Positions 18,053 through 26,948 of a DNA stretch of 37,196 nt are shown piece after piece. The first letter of the stretch is position 1. The number at the start of each line of letters is the position of its first letter. This stretch comes from Planctomycetota bacterium (GTDB taxonomy: Bacteria > Planctomycetota > UBA1135 > JADKAF01): positions 1 through 37,196 of the forward strand of contig JAEUHW010000048.1 in assembly GCA_016793245.1 (NCBI GenBank). The letters run 5' to 3'. Below the pieces are notes generated by a model. It did not search any database. It was not told where the DNA came from and saw only the letters and a program-made list of their open reading frames with translations. Made by a program: the position numbers and the translations under genes.

Positions 18053-19450
18053 ATGGTTCGCGCGCTGAACCAGCTCGCCTTCTCGGTCGGCGTGCTGGCG
18101 GCCAGCTTCGCGGGGGTGTCGTGGATCATCGGCCTCCGGCCGGTGGACCCGCCGCTGCAGCGCGCGGAGGGCTTGCGCTTCGCGGTGCGGGCTCTGCGGC
18201 TCGAGGCCGCGCCTTCGGTCGTCTTGAAGCGGCGCCTGCCCGGCTCCACGGAGCCCTGGATCGCGCTCGCGCTGCGCGCCGAGGTCGCCGGAGCCGTCGA
18301 GCTCGTGCGCCCCGACCTGGAACCCGGAGCTCGCGTCGGGGCGCCGGCGGAGAAGGGCGCCTCCGCGCGCGAGGAGCTGCTGCGGATCGATCTGGCGACC
18401 TACCGGCTGCAGCGCGAGCTCGCCGAGGAGCGCGCGGCGCACGCGCGAGCGCAGGTGGCGTCGCAGGAGGCCGAGATCGCGCGCAGCGCGGAGTTGGTCG
18501 AGCTCGGCGAAACGAACTTGGCGCTCGCGCAGAACGCGCTCGATCGCCTGCAGGGGCGCCTCGGCGGCGGGGCGAGCGGAGCGGTCGCGATCTCCGATCA
18601 GCAGGTCGAGGACGCGGTGCGCCAGGTGGGGCAAGCGCGCAGCAACCTCGCGAACCAGCGCGCCGGGCTCGTGGTCGCGCGCCAGAACGCGCTGGCGCAA
18701 GCTTCGCTCATCGCCGTGGCCGAAGGCGAGCTCGCGCTGGCGCGGCTCCGCGAGCAGAAGGCCAGCGTGCGCGCGCCGTGGGAGGCCTACGTGCAGCGGC
18801 GCTCCGTCAGCGATGGGGCGGCGGTGATGATCGGCCAGGAGCTGCTCGAGCTGCGCGCCCTGGCGCAGCTCCGCGTCGCGGTGCACGTGCCGGTCGAGCT
18901 CTACGCGCGCTGCGGGCCGGCGACGCGCGCGGCCGTGCGCTTCCCGCAGCTCGCGGCGGTCTCGAGCGCGCCCTTCGAAGCGCGCCTCGGCACGGCGGCA
19001 CCGGAAGTGGATGCCGCGACGCGCAGCGTGCGGGTCGAGTTCTGGATGGAGAACCCCGCGGGCACGCTGCCGAGTCCGCAGCTCGACGGACGTTTACCCG
19101 CGGGGCTCGCCTGCGACGTCGAGCTCGATCTGGGCGCGATCGAAGGGGCGCTCTGGATCCCGGAGGAGGCGCTGCGCTTCGGCGGCGCGAGCCCGAGCGT
19201 CGTGCGCATCGTCGGCGCGGAAGGCGCGGATCCGCGCGCCGAGATCCTCTCGGTCGCGCTCGGTACCTTCCAGGACGGACGCTACGTGCTGCGCGCCGAT
19301 CCCGAGCCTGAGGATCCCTCCGCCGCCGATCGCGGGGAGCGCTCTCCGCGCCCGCTCGCCGCCGGCGATCGCATCGCGCTCGGAGACCTCGAAGCGCTGC
19401 GCGGCGGAGAAGCTCTGCGCGTCCTCGCCTCCGACGAGGCTTCGCGATGA
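18053..19450 (+). CDS. RND efflux periplasmic adaptor (HlyD/AcrA-type)
   Basis: A 465-residue membrane-fusion protein anchored by one N-terminal helix (about 7-27). The barrel-sandwich half (LALRAEVAGAVELVRPDLEPGARV) is followed by a long helical hairpin (about 105-235) with heptad-like Ala/Gln/Arg/Glu sequence. The returning half reads ASVRAPWEAYVQRRSVSDGAAV (split near 240-262), the usual 'aPfdG.v....v..Ga.v' pattern. The beta-barrel and membrane-proximal domains complete the family plan. It bridges the permease that follows to an outer-membrane channel. No lipobox cysteine is present. The TGA overlaps the permease ATG (ATGA). Confidence 0.88.
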   Translation: MVRALNQLAFSVGVLAASFAGVSWIIGLRPVDPPLQRAEGLRFAVRALRLEAAPSVVLKRRLPGSTEPWIALALRAEVAGAVELVRPDLEPGARVGAPAEKGASAREELLRIDLATYRLQRELAEERAAHARAQVASQEAEIARSAELVELGETNLALAQNALDRLQGRLGGGASGAVAISDQQVEDAVRQVGQARSNLANQRAGLVVARQNALAQASLIAVAEGELALARLREQKASVRAPWEAYVQRRSVSDGAAVMIGQELLELRALAQLRVAVHVPVELYARCGPATRAAVRFPQLAAVSSAPFEARLGTAAPEVDAATRSVRVEFWMENPAGTLPSPQLDGRLPAGLACDVELDLGAIEGALWIPEEALRFGGASPSVVRIVGAEGADPRAEILSVALGTFQDGRYVLRADPEPEDPSAADRGERSPRPLAAGDRIALGDLEALRGGEALRVLASDEASR

Positions 19451-22400
19451 GAGGGCTCGCGCGCTTCTCCGTCGAGAACTCGGTCGCGGTCAATCTCTTC
19501 GCCTGCGTGCTGCTCTGCGGCGGGCTCTTCTACTACTTCGCCCTGCCGCGCGAGATCTTCCCCGACGTCTCCTTCGACAAGGTCTCGGTCACGACCACGT
19601 GGCCCGGCGCGAGCCCGCAGGACATGGAGCGGCTCGTCACGCTGCACATCGAGAACGCCGCCGATGCGCTCTCGGGAGTGAAGGACTTGAGCTCCGAGTC
19701 GAGCGAAGGACGTTCGCTCGTCACGGCCGAGCTGCACGCCGGCGAGGACCTCGAGCGCTTCGTGAACGATCTGCGCGCGCGCGTCGATGCCCTGGAGGAG
19801 CTGCCCGAGGAAGTGCGCACGCGCTATCGGCCGATCGTCGAAGAGCGCGAGGGCCAATTCCCCGTGATCACGCTCTCGCTCTTCGGCAACGCACCCGAGG
19901 CGTTGATGCGCGACGTCGCCGAGGAGGTGAAGGACGATCTCCTCGCGCTCGACGGCGTCAACGCGGTCGGCGTCTCCGGCGTGCGCACGCCCGAGGTCTG
20001 GATCGAGATCGAGCCGCGCGCGTTGGAGGCCCATGGGCTGCTGCCTCGCGACATCGCGCGCCTCGTCGCGGCGAAGAACCTGCAGCAGCCCATCGCCACC
20101 ATGCCGACGCCCACCGGCGAGCTGCTGCTGCGCATGGACGGCGAGGTGCGCTTCGCGCGCGAGCTGCTCGAGCTCCCGGTGCTCGACGATCCCCTGGGGC
20201 GGACGCTGACACTCCGCGACCTCGGCGCGCGCGTTCGCGACGGCTTCGAGCGCCCGCTGACGCTCGGGCGCTACAACGGCCGACCGGCGCTCACGCTGGC
20301 GGTCACGAAGGACGCCGAAGGCGACGCCATCGAGATCGCCGACGCGATCCGCGCCTACGCCGCGGACTTGCAGGCCGGTCGTCGCCGCGTGCTCCCCGCG
20401 GGGCTCTCGGTCGGGATCAGCTCCGACTTCTCGGTCTACATCCGCAATCGCCTGGAGGTGCTCGAGACCTCGGGGATCTGGGGGCTCGGCATCGTGCTGG
20501 TGGTGCTCTGCTTCTTCCTCGACGTGCGCATCGCGTTGATGACGGTGCTCGGGCTCCCGGTCGCGATCCTGGGCGCCGTCCTCGGCTGCGCACTGCTCGG
20601 GATCACGATGAACATGATCACGATGTTCGCGTTCATCCTGGTGCTCGGGATGCTCGTCGACGACGCGATCGTGGTCGTGGAGAACGTCTATCGCCACGCC
20701 GAGAGCGGCATGCCGCTTCGCGAGGCCGTGATCCAGGGCGTCGGCGAAGTGGGGTGGCCGGTCGTCGCGACGGTGACGACGACGATGGCCGCCTTCCTGC
20801 CGCTCGCCTTCATGGCGGGGACGATGGGCAAGTTCATCGCCGCGATCCCGGTGGTGGTCTCGCTGACGCTCTTCTTCTCGCTGATCGAGGCCCTCGTCGT
20901 GATGCCGGCGCATCTCGCCGAGTGGACCACGGTGAAGGTGCACGTGCCCGGCGCGCGCCGCGGTGGTCGCCGCTGGTACGAAGCGCTGCGGCGCGCCTAT
21001 CGCCGAACGCTCGAGACCTGCTTGCGCTGGCGCTATGTGACGCTCTCGGCGTCCTTGGGGGTGCTCCTGCTGATCGGCGCGAGCGCGGCGGCGTTCCTCG
21101 AGGTCGAGCTGCTCGGCGAGATCGAGTCCAAGATCTTCCTCGTCGATCTCGAGACGGAGTCTTCTTCCACCATCGAGAGCACGCGCGCCGCGGTCGACGT
21201 GCTCGAGGCCGAGCTGCTCCGCCTCCCCGACGAGGATCTCGCCTCCGTGACCTCCGCGGCGGGCATCGCGTTCCTCGACGCGAACAAGTTCGATCTCGGC
21301 ACGAACTTGGGCCAGCTCACGGTGGAGCTGCGCGAGGGCGTCGCGCGCACGCGCAGCAACCGCGAGGTGATGGACGCCGTTCGCGAGCAGCTCGCTCCGT
21401 TCGCGGCGGAGCTGGAGAAGCTCGTCGTGCGCCAGCCGCCCGCGGGGCCCGGCGGTCCGGCCCTCGAAGTCGAGGTGCGCGGTCCCGATCCCGCGGTGCT
21501 CGAAGCGATCAGCCTCGAGGTCGCGGCGTTCCTCGCCGCGCAGCCCGGCGTGCGCGACTTGCGCAGCGATCTGCAGCTCGGAAAGCGCGAGCTCGCGATC
21601 CAGCTCCTCGACGAGGGCCGTCGCTTGGGCCTGGCCGAAGCCGAGGTCGCGAGCCAGCTCCGCGGCGCGCTCGAGGGCGAGCGCGCTTCGCGCTTGCGCC
21701 GAGGACGCGACGACATCGATCTGCTCGTGCGCTTCCCCGAGCGCTATCGCGCTCGCCGCGAGACCTTGCGCGAGTTCCGCGTGAAGCTGCCGAGCGGTGG
21801 CTACGTGCCGCTCGAGCGCGTCGCGATCGTGCGCGAGGAGCGCTCGCCGCTGCGCATCCTGCGCACGGAGCGCGAGCGCACGGTGACGCTCTCGGCCGAC
21901 GTCGATCGCACGCGCGGGAACGCGACCGACATCGCCGGCCGCGTGGAGCGCCGCTTCCAGGGGATCGAGGCGACGCACCGCGGCCACCGCGTGGAGCTCG
22001 GCGGCGACAAGAAGGAGTTCGAGGACTCGATGCGCGGAGTGCTCCCGCTCGCGGGCGTCGGCCTCTTTCTCATCTACTTCATCCTCGGCGCGTTGTTCCG
22101 CTCGTACACGCAGCCGTTCCTGGTGATGGCGGTGATCCCGTTCTCCTTGGGCGCCGTGCTCCTGGGCTTCCTCGTGAGCGGGGAGGCGCTGAGCTTCCTC
22201 GCCGTTCTAGGCGTCGTCGCGCTGAGCGGCGTCGTGGTGAACGACTCGCTCGTGCTCATCGACTTCGTGAATCAGGAGCGCCGAGCGGGCGCTTCGCTCG
22301 CCCTCGCGTTGCTGCGCGCGAGCACGACGCGCCTGCGGCCGATCCTGCTCACTTCGCTCACCACCGTCGGCGGTCTCGCGCCGCTCGCCTTCTTCGCCAG

Positions 22401-22575
22401 CGGCGAAGCGAAGTTCCTGGCTCCGATGGCGCGCGCGATGGTCTATGGGCTCACCGCGACGACGGTGCTCGTGCTGGTGATCGTGCCGTGCCTCTATCTC
22501 GTGCGCGAGGATCTCGCGTGCGCACTGGGTTACCTGCGCGCGCGATGGCGTCGCGCGCGCTCCGCTCAGCGATAG
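19447..22575 (+). CDS. RND efflux permease (AcrB/HAE-like)
   Basis: A 1042-residue inner-membrane proton antiporter of standard length, with twelve expected helices and two large periplasmic loops. ALPREIFPDVSFDKVSVTT near 32-50 is the conserved start of the first pore domain. The fourth helix contains LVDDAIVVVENV with D405 and D406, the proton-relay pair. In the tenth helix the usual lysine position (K940 in AcrB) reads SGVVVNDSLVLIDF, without a lysine, as in several other RND subfamilies. RLRPILLTSLTT and the following GG-PL segment are typical. The substrate is unknown. No TolC-type channel is encoded nearby. Its last 10 nt overlap the end of the convergent gene. Confidence 0.94.
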   Translation: MRGLARFSVENSVAVNLFACVLLCGGLFYYFALPREIFPDVSFDKVSVTTTWPGASPQDMERLVTLHIENAADALSGVKDLSSESSEGRSLVTAELHAGEDLERFVNDLRARVDALEELPEEVRTRYRPIVEEREGQFPVITLSLFGNAPEALMRDVAEEVKDDLLALDGVNAVGVSGVRTPEVWIEIEPRALEAHGLLPRDIARLVAAKNLQQPIATMPTPTGELLLRMDGEVRFARELLELPVLDDPLGRTLTLRDLGARVRDGFERPLTLGRYNGRPALTLAVTKDAEGDAIEIADAIRAYAADLQAGRRRVLPAGLSVGISSDFSVYIRNRLEVLETSGIWGLGIVLVVLCFFLDVRIALMTVLGLPVAILGAVLGCALLGITMNMITMFAFILVLGMLVDDAIVVVENVYRHAESGMPLREAVIQGVGEVGWPVVATVTTTMAAFLPLAFMAGTMGKFIAAIPVVVSLTLFFSLIEALVVMPAHLAEWTTVKVHVPGARRGGRRWYEALRRAYRRTLETCLRWRYVTLSASLGVLLLIGASAAAFLEVELLGEIESKIFLVDLETESSSTIESTRAAVDVLEAELLRLPDEDLASVTSAAGIAFLDANKFDLGTNLGQLTVELREGVARTRSNREVMDAVREQLAPFAAELEKLVVRQPPAGPGGPALEVEVRGPDPAVLEAISLEVAAFLAAQPGVRDLRSDLQLGKRELAIQLLDEGRRLGLAEAEVASQLRGALEGERASRLRRGRDDIDLLVRFPERYRARRETLREFRVKLPSGGYVPLERVAIVREERSPLRILRTERERTVTLSADVDRTRGNATDIAGRVERRFQGIEATHRGHRVELGGDKKEFEDSMRGVLPLAGVGLFLIYFILGALFRSYTQPFLVMAVIPFSLGAVLLGFLVSGEALSFLAVLGVVALSGVVVNDSLVLIDFVNQERRAGASLALALLRASTTRLRPILLTSLTTVGGLAPLAFFASGEAKFLAPMARAMVYGLTATTVLVLVIVPCLYLVREDLACALGYLRARWRRARSAQR

Positions 22576-24752
22576 CCCGCGGCGCGCCGCGCCTCGAGCA
22601 CGCGATCGGCGAGGCGAGAGGCGCTCTGGCCTTCCTCGACGCCGCGCGCCGCGCGCTCCTTGCCGAGGAACCCCAGCGCGAGCGCGGGGCCGGCCAGCTC
22701 GAGCGCGCGCTGCGGCGGCTCGCCGTGGAGCACTTGCACCGCTTGGTGGTAATCGCGGAGCGCGAGGGCGAGGAGCTGGTCGCGTTGCGCGCGGCGCGCG
22801 GGCAGCGCCGCGATCTGATCGTAGGTTCCGCCGCGGAAGTAGAGCGCCGGCCCGGTGAGCTCGCGCGCTTCGCGCTCGTCGCTCGGCACATGTCGGAGCG
22901 CCGCGTGCAGCGTCGTCAGCGCGCGATCGAGCGTCGCGGCGGGATCACCGCCGACTTGCGACTTCGCCAGCAGGTAGCCCAGGCGGAGATCGAGCGCGGC
23001 GCGCGCGCTCTCCTCGCGCGCTCCGCGCTGCAGCGCTTCGAGGAGCGCCAGCGCGGGCAGCGCGAGCAGCGGCTCTGCGGGCGCCGGTCCCGGTCCGCGC
23101 AGCGAGGCCTCGAGCCCTCCGGTGGCGTAGCGCGCGATCGACAGCCGCAGCGCATCGCTCAGCGCGTCGCCGCTCCGCGCCGGTAGCACGCGTGCGAGCT
23201 CGCGCACGGCGGCGTCGCGGGCCGCGGAATCTCCGCGCCGATCGGCGAGCTCGGCCGCGGCGGCGAGCAGCAGCTCGTTCTCCGCTTCGCTCGCGCGCAG
23301 CGCGTCCACGCGCGCGGCGAGCCGCGCGAGCTCGTGCTGTTCCGGTGGTGGTGTCGCGCGCGCACGGCGCAGCGCTTGCTCGACGTAGATCTTCGAGCGC
23401 CGCGTCGCGAGCAGCCCTTCCCAGTCCGGCCACGAGGCGACGAGCGCCGCCGCCGCGCAAGCACCGGCGCGCAGCGCGAACCGCGGCGCGCCCCGCGTCG
23501 CCGCGACGCCAGCGAGCGCGAAGAGCACGGGGAGCGTGGGCAGCCTCAGTCGGGAGTACGAGAAGAAGGCGAGGCCTACGAGCAGTCCGCAGGCCCACAG
23601 CAGCGCGGCCGGCAGCAGTCGTCGGCGCTCCTCGGGAGTGAGCTGGAACGCGCCGAGCACGGCGAGAGCTAGCAGCAGCGCGAACGGCAACGGCGCCACC
23701 CAGAGCGACGGAGCGAGCTCGCGTTCGATCTGCGGCAGGTCGAAGACTCCGGCTTCGACATCGGAGACGGCGGCGAGCAGCTTGCGACCGAGGAGCGCGA
23801 GCGTCGCCAGCGGATCGGCCGCGCGCTCTTCGAGCGCACGCGAAGCGAAATGCCGCGAGGTCTCGCTCGCGCTGGCGCTGTGTCCCAACGCCTCGCTCGC
23901 CTCCGCGCGCGCTTCTTCCTCCTGCGTCTCGATGCGCGTCCAGCGCGCGTCGGGGGCGCGGAAGAAGGGCGAGGCCTGCTCCGCGTTCGCGATCCAGAGG
24001 TTCACGCCGCCGTTGGCGCAGATCAGCACCGCGTCTCCTTGCGCGGCGTTGCGCGCTGCGCTCGCGCCGAGCGGCAGGGCGATGCCGAGCAGGACCGCGA
24101 GCAGCGCTCGACCGCGCGCGCATCCCTGCGGCGGACGCCACGCGCAGGCCAACGCGAGCGCGGGAGCGAAGGGCAGGAGATTCGGCCGCGCGAGAGCCGC
24201 GAGCCCGGCCGCCAGCCCCGCCGCCGCGAGCAGTCTCCGCGGATGGCGCGCGTCCCCGGCGCGCGCGGCGCACCAGAGCGCGACGCTCGTCAGCGCCGTC
24301 GCGAGCGGCGCCGGCAACAGCCTGGTCTCGAAGAAGACGCTCGGCAGATAGAGGACCGAGAAGAGCCCGGCGGCGAGCGCGGCTCGCGCTCCGAGCACGC
24401 GCCGCACCCAGAGATAGAGGAAGCCGAGCGCGAACAGCCCGCAGACGATCTGCAGCGCGAGCGCCGCTCGGGGATCGGGGCCGCAGAGCGCGTAGATGCG
24501 ACCGAGGACGAGCGGGAAGAGCGGTGGATGCCACCACGCGACGCCGGCGTACGGATCGCGACCGGCCGCGAGCTCGGCGGCCCACGTGTGATAGAGCCGC
24601 GCATCGCCGCTCAGCTCCGCGGCGGCGAGCGGTGCCAGCGCATGCTCCGGCGCACAGACCGCGGAGAAGACGAGGATCCGCACCACCAGCGCCGCCAAGA
24701 GCAGCAGCGCGAGCGCGCGGAGCGGCGAAGGTGCACGCGGTGCGACGAACAA
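22566..24752 (-). CDS. GT-C type glycosyltransferase-like membrane protein with helical C-terminal domain
   Basis: About 728 residues. The N-terminal two-thirds has around ten membrane helices and the layout of dolichyl-phosphate-mannose/ArnT-type (GT39, PMT_2) enzymes: an acidic SGDARLYHTWAAELAAG segment, then a YAGVAWWHPPLFPL loop, followed by helices and LARPNLLPFAPAL. Such enzymes use polyprenyl-linked sugars at the outer face of the inner membrane. The last 250 residues are soluble and Ala/Leu/Arg-rich, with repeated helix pairs that could be degenerate TPRs. The start is uncertain: the TTG at 24752 gives a short tail before the first helix, while the longest frame would run into the divergent gene at 24890. 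Acceptor unknown. Confidence 0.75.
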   Translation of the reverse strand: MFVAPRAPSPLRALALLLLAALVVRILVFSAVCAPEHALAPLAAAELSGDARLYHTWAAELAAGRDPYAGVAWWHPPLFPLVLGRIYALCGPDPRAALALQIVCGLFALGFLYLWVRRVLGARAALAAGLFSVLYLPSVFFETRLLPAPLATALTSVALWCAARAGDARHPRRLLAAAGLAAGLAALARPNLLPFAPALALACAWRPPQGCARGRALLAVLLGIALPLGASAARNAAQGDAVLICANGGVNLWIANAEQASPFFRAPDARWTRIETQEEEARAEASEALGHSASASETSRHFASRALEERAADPLATLALLGRKLLAAVSDVEAGVFDLPQIERELAPSLWVAPLPFALLLALAVLGAFQLTPEERRRLLPAALLWACGLLVGLAFFSYSRLRLPTLPVLFALAGVAATRGAPRFALRAGACAAAALVASWPDWEGLLATRRSKIYVEQALRRARATPPPEQHELARLAARVDALRASEAENELLLAAAAELADRRGDSAARDAAVRELARVLPARSGDALSDALRLSIARYATGGLEASLRGPGPAPAEPLLALPALALLEALQRGAREESARAALDLRLGYLLAKSQVGGDPAATLDRALTTLHAALRHVPSDEREARELTGPALYFRGGTYDQIAALPARRAQRDQLLALALRDYHQAVQVLHGEPPQRALELAGPALALGFLGKERAARGVEEGQSASRLADRVLEARRAAGYR

Positions 24753-24843
24753 GAGAAGCCAGCGGGCTCTGAACTCGGGCTCATCCCGACCGGCGTTCCC
24801 CGCCGATAGGGAGAAAGAATGGTACCTGTGCGGCACGTATCGG

Positions 24844-24863
24844 GGCCAGGCGTACGCCTGGCC
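24844..24863. repeat. Perfect 20-bp palindrome upstream of 24890
   Basis: GGCCAGGCGTACGCCTGGCC is identical to its reverse complement. It lies 26 nt upstream of the ATG at 24890 and between two divergent genes, so it could be an operator or form a leader hairpin. No T-run follows. Confidence 0.6.
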
Positions 24864-24889
24864 TTCCGACGGCTCCAGGCGGGGGACCG

Positions 24890-26818
24890 ATGACGGACCG
24901 AAATCAGAGCGGCGTCGACTGGGAAGATGACGAGTTCCTCTTCGCGGTCGAAGGTCTGGACGAAGAAGAGGGGAGCAGCGCGCGGCCGGTCGCGGGAGAG
25001 CGCCCGGCGGCTGCGCGTCCACCGGAGGCCGGCTTGACCGCGTTCTTCGGTTCGACGCGCGGTGCGCCGAGCGAAGCGGAGGGAGATCCGCTCGAGCGCG
25101 AAGAAGCCTCGCTCTCGGGGCTCATGGCCGAGCGCGACGCGCTCGGTGCCGACGATCTGATGCAAGAGCTCAGCGTGCGGCCGGAGGAGCAGCTCCGCGG
25201 CCACTTCGAGGAGCCCGCGCATCCGCTCGCTCGAGACGAATCCTGGGAGGGCACTCCCGACGAGCAGCCGCTCGGCATCGGCTCCACGTTCCATCCGGCG
25301 GCCGAGGCCTCGGAGCTGGACGTGCAGGATGGCAGCGATGGTTGGGGCTTCGAGAGCGACGCCGGCGCTTCTGTAGCGGCCAGCGCCCCCGAAGAGACCT
25401 TCGCGTTCGTCGAGGAAGCCGCTCCGCAGCGCCCGGCGAAGATCGAGCACGGCTTCCAGCTCGGCGCGGATCGACACGCGTTCCCGCCGGCGGAGCGCCT
25501 GCGCACCGAGCCGTTGGCCGCGAGCGCCAATCCGGTCGCGAAGCGCGATGAGCTCCTCGACGACGACTTCGCCGGCGACGACTCGGAAGTCGTCTCCTGG
25601 TCGGACGCGAACGACGAGAGCGATGAGCTCGAAGAAGCCCAGGGCGGCTTCGACGATGAGATCGCCGACGAGAGCGAAGTCGCGCCCGTCGAAGGCTACG
25701 CGGCGAACGAGGAAGAGAGCGGCTTCGAAGGCGAGACCTTCGGCGAGGACGAGAGCGCGTTGGGCGAGGAGCTCGGAGAAGAGCTCGTCGCGGTGGAGAG
25801 CGCCCCTGCTCCGCGTCGCGAAGGATCGCCGCGCACGAGGCGCTTCCTGCTCATCGGTTCGGGCTTGCTGGCGGCCGCGCTCGCGGCGCTCGCCGTGCCG
25901 TACGCGCTCGAGTATCTCGGCTCCGAGGACTCCGCAGGCACCGCACAACCCGCGGCCGTGCGCTCGGCGAAGGCGACGCCTCCGCCGAAGGTGAAGCCGA
26001 AGCCCGCAGCGAAGGATGGCGCCGCGGATCCGCTCAGCACTCCTGCGGTCGCGGCGACGGCGGATCCGAACGCCGCGACGCCGGAAGGCAGCGCGCCGCA
26101 GATCGCGCGAACCGATGTGCCCGATCCGGTGCCTCCGCTCCAGATCGAGCCGCAGCCGGAGACGCCGGCGACGACGCCTGCGTCCGAAGGCAGCGGTGAG
26201 GTCGTCGCCGCGACGCCGCCGTCCGCTCTCCCGGTCTCCGAGGAGCTGCCCGCGATCGAGAATCGCCCCGACGGCTCGATCGGTCGTGCGGACATCGGCG
26301 GCGAGCTGGCGCTCGCGGAAGCCCTGCCCGAAGCGCAGGGATCGATCGGCGACTCCGAGACCTCGGAGAGCTTCACGCCGGGCGAGGATCGTCCGATCCC
26401 CGCGACCGCGTTCGCCGACATGGGCGGTGCCGTGCCCGCGGGCGACACGCTACTGCGTCAGAGCAAGGTGCGCGTGCAGCTCCGCAACGGCGCCGAGTTC
26501 GATGGTCAGCTCCGCAAGATCGACGACACGATGATCGAGCTGAAGCTCGAGCAAGGCACGGTGGTCTTCGTCTACGAAGACCTGCGCGAGATCCTGCCGC
26601 TCGAGACCGCGGCGTCGCGGCTCTCCGAGTATCCCGAGGGCTACGTCGAGTTCCGCTCCCAAGCGCGCCTCTGGGGCCGCATCATCGCGGACCTCCCAAC
26701 GCACGTGACGCTCTCCTTCGGGCCGGCGAACTTCAGCATCCCGAAGCGCGCGGTGAAGTCCGTGCAGCAGCAGCCGATGAACACGATCCTGCTCGGCGGC
26801 AGCAAGGCGAAGAGCTGA
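24890..26818 (+). CDS. Bitopic acidic protein with tandem Sm-like C-terminal repeats
   Basis: A 642-residue protein of unknown function. Residues 1-305 are highly acidic and probably disordered (many DE, EE and DD pairs). A basic RTRRF motif leads into one membrane helix (about 319-343). Residues 350-520 are Pro/Ala/Thr-rich linker. The C-terminus has two beta-rich repeats: 527-571 (VRVQLRNGAEFDGQL then IDDTMIELKL and VVFVYEDLREI) and 586-625 (VEFRSQARLWGRII then THVTLSF and FSIPKRAVKSV). Both follow the Sm/LSM five-strand rhythm, strand-G-strand-turn-strand. If the positive-inside rule holds, the acidic part is cytosolic and the repeats are periplasmic, unlike RNA-binding Sm proteins. The Sm reading is by eye only. 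The ATG follows GCGGGGGACCG. Confidence 0.65.
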   Translation: MTDRNQSGVDWEDDEFLFAVEGLDEEEGSSARPVAGERPAAARPPEAGLTAFFGSTRGAPSEAEGDPLEREEASLSGLMAERDALGADDLMQELSVRPEEQLRGHFEEPAHPLARDESWEGTPDEQPLGIGSTFHPAAEASELDVQDGSDGWGFESDAGASVAASAPEETFAFVEEAAPQRPAKIEHGFQLGADRHAFPPAERLRTEPLAASANPVAKRDELLDDDFAGDDSEVVSWSDANDESDELEEAQGGFDDEIADESEVAPVEGYAANEEESGFEGETFGEDESALGEELGEELVAVESAPAPRREGSPRTRRFLLIGSGLLAAALAALAVPYALEYLGSEDSAGTAQPAAVRSAKATPPPKVKPKPAAKDGAADPLSTPAVAATADPNAATPEGSAPQIARTDVPDPVPPLQIEPQPETPATTPASEGSGEVVAATPPSALPVSEELPAIENRPDGSIGRADIGGELALAEALPEAQGSIGDSETSESFTPGEDRPIPATAFADMGGAVPAGDTLLRQSKVRVQLRNGAEFDGQLRKIDDTMIELKLEQGTVVFVYEDLREILPLETAASRLSEYPEGYVEFRSQARLWGRIIADLPTHVTLSFGPANFSIPKRAVKSVQQQPMNTILLGGSKAKS

Positions 26819-26840
26819 GCGCTCTCCGCGGTTTCGACAG

Positions 26841-26884
26841 CGCGCAGGCCGCGTACCGCCGATCGGCGGCACGCGGCCTGCGCG
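26841..26884. terminator. Strong bidirectional terminator
   Basis: CGCGCAGGCCGCGT (26841-26854) pairs perfectly over 14 bp with 26871-26884, and the inner CCGCC-GATC-GGCGG extends the stem after a single mismatch. It lies between converging genes, 22 nt after the plus-strand stop and about 65 nt after the minus-strand stop. A short TTT follows on the plus strand. Confidence 0.8.
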
Positions 26885-26948
26885 TTTGAAGCGTGCGCGA
26901 TTCGCTGCGCGGAGCGCTTGCCCGCGGCGCGAGTGCGCAGAACGCCGC

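Noticed and set aside
19011..23186. 1391-residue plus-strand open frame
   Set aside because: It runs out of frame through the RND adaptor and permease and then antisense to the GT-C gene. Composition is Arg/Ala-rich with no motif.
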